Assembly (NCBI GenBank): GCA_046756405.1
Contig: JBHHWH010000014.1
Location: 1 to 37,970 of the forward strand
Direction: 5' to 3'
DNA length: 37,970 nucleotides
From: JBHHWH01 sp046756405
Lineage (GTDB): Bacteria; Actinomycetota; Acidimicrobiia; Spongiisociales; ZC4RG35
Part shown: in pieces, positions 35,146 to 37,970 of the stretch
How the letters are laid out: each line of letters begins with the position of its first letter
How positions within the stretch are numbered: the stretch's first letter is position 1
Translations under genes and position numbers: made by a program
Notes under the pieces: generated by a model
The model's database searches: none
What the model was told of the DNA's origin: nothing
What the model saw: only the letters and a program-made list of their open reading frames with translations

Positions 35146-35202
35146 TCCCCAATTGGCACGGTCGTGCTCCGATAGGCGTCAGCGACGAACGAGGGGCGGC
35201 AC

Positions 35203-35974
35203 GTCTCCAAGGAAGAGATCGCTAGGGATTGGCTGCCCCGGTACACCGGGCTCAGCGTGGAGTCCTTCGGTGACTACATCCTGCTCACCAACTTCCGTAG
35301 CTATGTAGACGCTTTCGCCGAACGCTTCGGCTGTGAGATCACCCGGTACCGACCGACCGATGCAGGCCGCCAGCAACGGCGAGGGATTGACGATCGTGAA
35401 CTTCGGCATCGGCACTGCCAACGCCGCCACGATCATGGACTTGCTCACGGCCCGGAGGCCGAAGGGGGTGCTTTTCCTGGGTAAGTGCGGCGGCTTGAAA
35501 CGATCTACCGAGATCGGCCACTTCATCCTCCCTATCGCCGCGATAAGGGGAGAAGGGACGTCCAACGACTACTTCCCGCCGGAGGTTCCGGCACTGCCGT
35601 CGTTCAAGCTGCACAAGTTCGTATCCGTGAAGATCGTGGCGCAGGGCTTTGAGTATCGAACCGGTGTGGTGTACACGACCAACCGCCGAGTGTGGGAACA
35701 CGACTTGGCCTTCCTCGAGCGCCTACGCAGGCTGACAGCGATAGCCATCGACATGGAGACAGCGACGATCTTCGTCGTAGGCCATCACAACGGGATACCC
35801 AGAGGTGCCCTGCTGCTGGTGTCCGATGTGCCGACCACACCAGAGGGCATCAAGACCGAAGCAAGTGACGAGCAGGTCACCACCGATTGGACCGGTCATC
35901 ACCTCGACTTGGGAATATCCGCCATGACTGACATCGCCGTGGGAGGCGAGTCCATAAAACACTTCTCCTTCTGA
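35203..35974 (+). pseudogene. amn: AMP nucleosidase, frameshifted and lacking a start codon
   Basis: AMP nucleosidase splits AMP to adenine and ribose 5-phosphate. Two frames together give nearly the whole ~258-residue short form. The first frame (35203 to about 35360) reads SKEEIARDWLPRYTGLSVES and SFGDYILLTNFRSYVDAF. The second, from about 35361, reads LTIVNFGIGTANAATIMDLL, VLFLGKCGGL, IRGEGTSNDYFPPEVPALP, AIDMETATIFVVG and LLLVSDVPTTPEGIK to the end. The frames are joined at ACCGACCGACCGA (35348-35360); deleting one CCGA restores CEITRYRPMQAAS. No ATG, GTG or TTG is in frame between the stop at 35173 and 35257. GTC at 35203 stands where the start should be, six bases after GAGGGG. A truncated product from 35257, or from ATG 35361, cannot be ruled out. 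Confidence 0.8.
35349..35360 (+). repeat. (CCGA)3 tetranucleotide repeat at the amn frameshift
   Basis: Three tandem CCGA units (with a preceding A, ACCGACCGACCGA) lie exactly where the reading frame of AMP nucleosidase changes. Gain or loss of one unit shifts the frame by one base modulo three; two units would restore the gene. It may be a slippage mutation, a phase-variable switch or an assembly error. Confidence 0.7.
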
Positions 35975-36028
35975 TCGAGGACTCCAATCACCTCGACCGA
36001 ACCGGTCTGTGTTCCTGTCGGGCCCGTT

Positions 36029-36034
36029 TAGCAT
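36029..36034 (+). promoter_or_regulatory. Candidate -10 element of tyrS
   Basis: TAGCAT (same hexamer as before aroC) lies nine bases before GTG 36044 of tyrS, in the 69-base gap after the amn pseudogene. A transcript would have a leader of only a few bases. No -35 is convincing. The broken upstream gene makes an own promoter for tyrS plausible. Confidence 0.3.
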
Positions 36035-36043
36035 CGACCGGAC

Positions 36044-37234
36044 GTGCCTATTACCGACCAGCTCGAGCTGTTACTTCGCTACACCGACGCGGTGGTGCCC
36101 GAAGAGGGTTTAGCCGAAAAGCTGGAGCTGGGCAGGCCCCTCCGGATAAAGCTAGGTCTCGACCCCACCGCGCCAGCGGTGACCTTGGGCTGGGCGGTCG
36201 TTCTCCGCAAGCTGCGCCACTTCCAGGAGCTAGGTCATACGGCTGTGCTGATCGTCGGTGACTTCACCGCCCAGGTGGGAGATCCGTCCGACAGGTCGTC
36301 CACGCGAAAGAGGCTCACCCAAGGGGAGGTTGAAGCCTACGCCGAGGTCGTCCTGGGCCAGTTCCGCAGGGTGTTGCTCGAGGAGAACCTGGAAATCCGG
36401 CGCAACTCCGAATGGCTGGCTGCCCTCGACATGCACGGGCTGCTCGAACTGACCAGTTCAGCCACCGTCGCCCAGATGCTGGAGAGGGCCGACTTCGCCA
36501 AGCGATACCGGGAGGGGACTCCTATCTCGGTGATGGAGTTTCTCTATCCCCTGCTGCAGGGTTACGACTCGGTAGCCGTGGAGGCCGATGTCGAGTTGGG
36601 GGGCAGTGACCAACTGTGGAACCTGATGATGGGCCGGATCGTCCAAGAGCGATACGGTCAGGAACCCCAGGTGGCCATGACGATGCCTCTGCTGGTGGGC
36701 ACTGACGGGGTGAACAAGATGTCCCAGTCTCTGGGCAACTACATATCGGTGACGGACCCACCCGATGAGATGTTTGGCAAGACGATGAGTATTCCCGACG
36801 AGCTGATGGGCCAGTGGTTCAGACTGGCCGCCGACCTCGACCCCGGGGAGGTCGAGGCCATAGAGGCGGCCCTGGCCTCCGGTGAGCTGCACCCCAACCG
36901 GGCCAAGCGGCGGCTGGCTAGGGAGGTGGTCAGCCTCTACTGGGGAGCAGAGGCGGCCCAGGTGGCTGAACAGGCCTTCGATCGGGTTTTCAAACACGGG
37001 GAAGCGCCCGAGGAGATGGGGGAGGTGGCCCTCCCCGAAGAGGACCCCGTCAATCTGCCGGGTCTGATTCGGGAGGCGTTCGGCACCTCGGGAGCCGAGG
37101 CCCGGCGTCTACTTCAACAGGGGGCTGTGAGGGTCGATGGGGAGGTGGTCCGAGACCAGGAAGTGGCCCGGTCGGAGCTGGTGGGCCGGGTGCTCCGGGT
37201 CGGGAAACGCCGTTTCGTCCGTATCGGAAAGTGA
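36044..37234 (+). CDS. tyrS: Tyrosine-tRNA ligase with atypical class I signatures
   Basis: Charges tRNA-Tyr. The 396-residue protein has the TyrRS Rossmann core: IKLGLDPTAPAVTLGWAVVL, LIVGDFTAQVGDPSDRSSTR, ISVMEFLYPLLQGYDSVAV, and ELGGSDQLWNLMMGRIVQER with the tyrosine-specific GGSDQ. A C-terminal S4 RNA-binding domain begins near residue 330 (EARRLLQQGAVRVDGEVV). The HIGH motif is replaced by T47-L-G-W50, lacking both histidines, and the KMSKS loop is K225-M-S-Q-S, lacking the second lysine. The remaining architecture is intact and it is the only tyrS in the window, so it is probably functional. The start is GTG 36044, without a clear SD. Confidence 0.93.
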   Translation: MPITDQLELLLRYTDAVVPEEGLAEKLELGRPLRIKLGLDPTAPAVTLGWAVVLRKLRHFQELGHTAVLIVGDFTAQVGDPSDRSSTRKRLTQGEVEAYAEVVLGQFRRVLLEENLEIRRNSEWLAALDMHGLLELTSSATVAQMLERADFAKRYREGTPISVMEFLYPLLQGYDSVAVEADVELGGSDQLWNLMMGRIVQERYGQEPQVAMTMPLLVGTDGVNKMSQSLGNYISVTDPPDEMFGKTMSIPDELMGQWFRLAADLDPGEVEAIEAALASGELHPNRAKRRLAREVVSLYWGAEAAQVAEQAFDRVFKHGEAPEEMGEVALPEEDPVNLPGLIREAFGTSGAEARRLLQQGAVRVDGEVVRDQEVARSELVGRVLRVGKRRFVRIGK

Positions 37235-37357
37235 TTCGCATTGGGGCGGGGGCGCGTTATGCTTCGCCTCGGTCGTGGTCACAGGACCCCGGCCGCGCAT
37301 GAGCTGGCGGGGCTCGCAGGGAGTCGCGCCGGAATCGTTGTCTGCGCTGGGCCGCGA

Positions 37358-37363
37358 TATAAT
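37358..37363 (+). promoter_or_regulatory. rrn promoter -10 box
   Basis: TATAAT is a perfect -10 hexamer in GC-rich sequence. Transcription would start near 37370, some 205 bases before 16S rRNA. The best -35 match, TTGTCT at 37338-37343, is only 14 bases upstream, so the -35 is uncertain. FIS or UP elements are not recognisable. Confidence 0.55.
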
Positions 37364-37396
37364 GGCAGGCCCGCCCGACCTGAAAACTCGGGGCGC

Positions 37397-37418
37397 GGAG
37401 CATTGGGCTCCTTGACAA
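37397..37418 (+). promoter_or_regulatory. boxB-like hairpin and boxA antitermination element
   Basis: GGAGC (37397-37401) pairs with GCTCC (37407-37411) around ATTGG. GGCTCCTTGACAA (37406-37418) matches E. coli rrn boxA, TGCTCTTTAACAA, at 10 of 13 positions. boxA RNA binds NusB-S10 and lets RNA polymerase read through the rRNA operon. The order boxB then boxA is as in E. coli rrn leaders. The TTGACA inside it is therefore not taken as a -35. Confidence 0.75.
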
Positions 37419-37450
37419 CTGGACAATGTGCTAATAGCCAGCACGCACAC

Positions 37451-37465
37451 TCCCCCTTTGGGGGA
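37451..37465 (+). repeat. Short G/C hairpin in the rrn leader
   Basis: TCCCCC (37451-37456) and GGGGGA (37460-37465) enclose TTT. The stem is very stable, but no T-tract follows, so it is not an intrinsic terminator. Function unknown. Confidence 0.6.
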
Positions 37466-37491
37466 AGTGGTGCATACGCATATACAGTCTG

Positions 37492-37516
37492 GGGACCCCT
37501 TGGGGTCCCGGGACCC
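37492..37516 (+). repeat. Two mutually exclusive hairpins in the rrn leader
   Basis: GGGACCCC (37492-37499) pairs with GGGGTCCC (37502-37509) around TT. The second arm, GGGTCCC (37503-37509), can instead pair with GGGACCC (37510-37516) directly downstream. The three arms therefore offer competing structures. No T-tract follows. Confidence 0.6.
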
Positions 37517-37542
37517 GATTGCAAGCACTTCATGACAGGATT

Positions 37543-37566
37543 GGTCTCCGTCCTTGGACGGAGACC
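37543..37566 (+). repeat. Perfect hairpin immediately before 16S rRNA
   Basis: GGTCTCCGTCC (37543-37553) and GGACGGAGACC (37556-37566) form an 11-bp perfect inverted repeat separated by TT, which would fold as a stem capped by a stable CUUG tetraloop. It ends about nine bases before mature 16S. It may serve 16S 5'-end maturation or leader folding. No T-tract follows it. Confidence 0.65.
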
Positions 37567-37574
37567 TTGAATGT

Positions 37575-37970
<396 letters not shown>

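Larger units (their letters stand above)
37235..37574 (+). other. Ribosomal RNA operon promoter and leader region
   Basis: These 340 bases between tyrS and 16S rRNA contain no convincing gene. They hold a perfect TATAAT at 37358-37363, a boxB hairpin and boxA at 37397-37418, and four inverted repeats between 37451 and 37566. There are no tRNA genes in it. Several short open frames cross it, but they span the hairpins and lack start signals. Confidence 0.8.

Noticed and set aside
37412..37417. Perfect TTGACA as an rRNA promoter -35
   Set aside because: It is part of a 13-base boxA match next to a boxB hairpin, and no -10 hexamer stands 16-18 bases downstream.

Overview
The window is about 38 kb of GC-rich DNA in which every gene I can support lies on the + strand, most of them packed end to end with 1- to 20-base overlaps. 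It ends in the first ~400 bases of a 16S rRNA gene. The 16S signature near the window end (GGCAGCAGCAGGGAATCTTG, then CGCAATGGGCGAAAGCCTG), an actinobacterial-type integration host factor, and a pyr-mihF-rpoZ-coaBC-metK-priA-fmt-rpe-rib gene order like that of mycobacteria point to Actinomycetota, most probably Acidimicrobiia. The class assignment is an inference from a partial 16S.

Layout. (1) 1-1951: the tail of an HNH endonuclease, then an ECF-type sigma factor overlapping a single-pass, cysteine-containing membrane protein that is probably its regulator. (2) 2003-8501: shikimate-pathway genes (aroE, then aroC-aroK-aroB) interleaved with a DUF4388 protein and a prepilin peptidase, then efp and nusB. 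The NusB carries an N-terminal domain that looks like the N-terminal domain of translation factor IF2. (3) 8499-17279: a pyrimidine operon (pyrR-pyrB-pyrC-carA-carB-pyrD-pyrF). It is headed by a promoter candidate, a textbook PyrR-binding RNA hairpin and a 15-codon leader ORF that overlaps the pyrR start. (4) 17378-22610: mihF, an archaeal-type CMP kinase-like gene where mycobacteria have gmk, rpoZ, coaBC, metK and a helicase-degenerate priA. (5) 22662-29042: def-fmt, rpe, a receiver-GGDEF protein, and a full riboflavin set (ribD, ribE, ribBA, ribH). (6) 29054-30348: an attenuator-bearing leader and infC-rpmI-rplT, with infC apparently starting at ATC. (7) 30371-37234: a SpoU rRNA methyltransferase, pheS-pheT, a 3-methyladenine DNA glycosylase, a doubly broken AMP nucleosidase and tyrS. 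(8) 37235-37970: a ribosomal RNA leader with a -10 box, a boxB/boxA antitermination element and several hairpins, then the 16S rRNA.

The genes serve core metabolism and growth: aromatic amino acid, pyrimidine, CoA, SAM and riboflavin synthesis beside translation initiation, tRNA charging and rRNA. I did not find a defence island, prophage, CRISPR array or secondary-metabolite cluster. The most interesting signals are regulatory or evolutionary: the IF2_N-NusB fusion, PyrR control through a leader peptide, the infC attenuator plus ATC start, the kinase replacement at the gmk position, an AMP nucleosidase with a (CCGA)3 frameshift and a lost start codon, and a tyrosyl-tRNA synthetase with both class I signatures altered.
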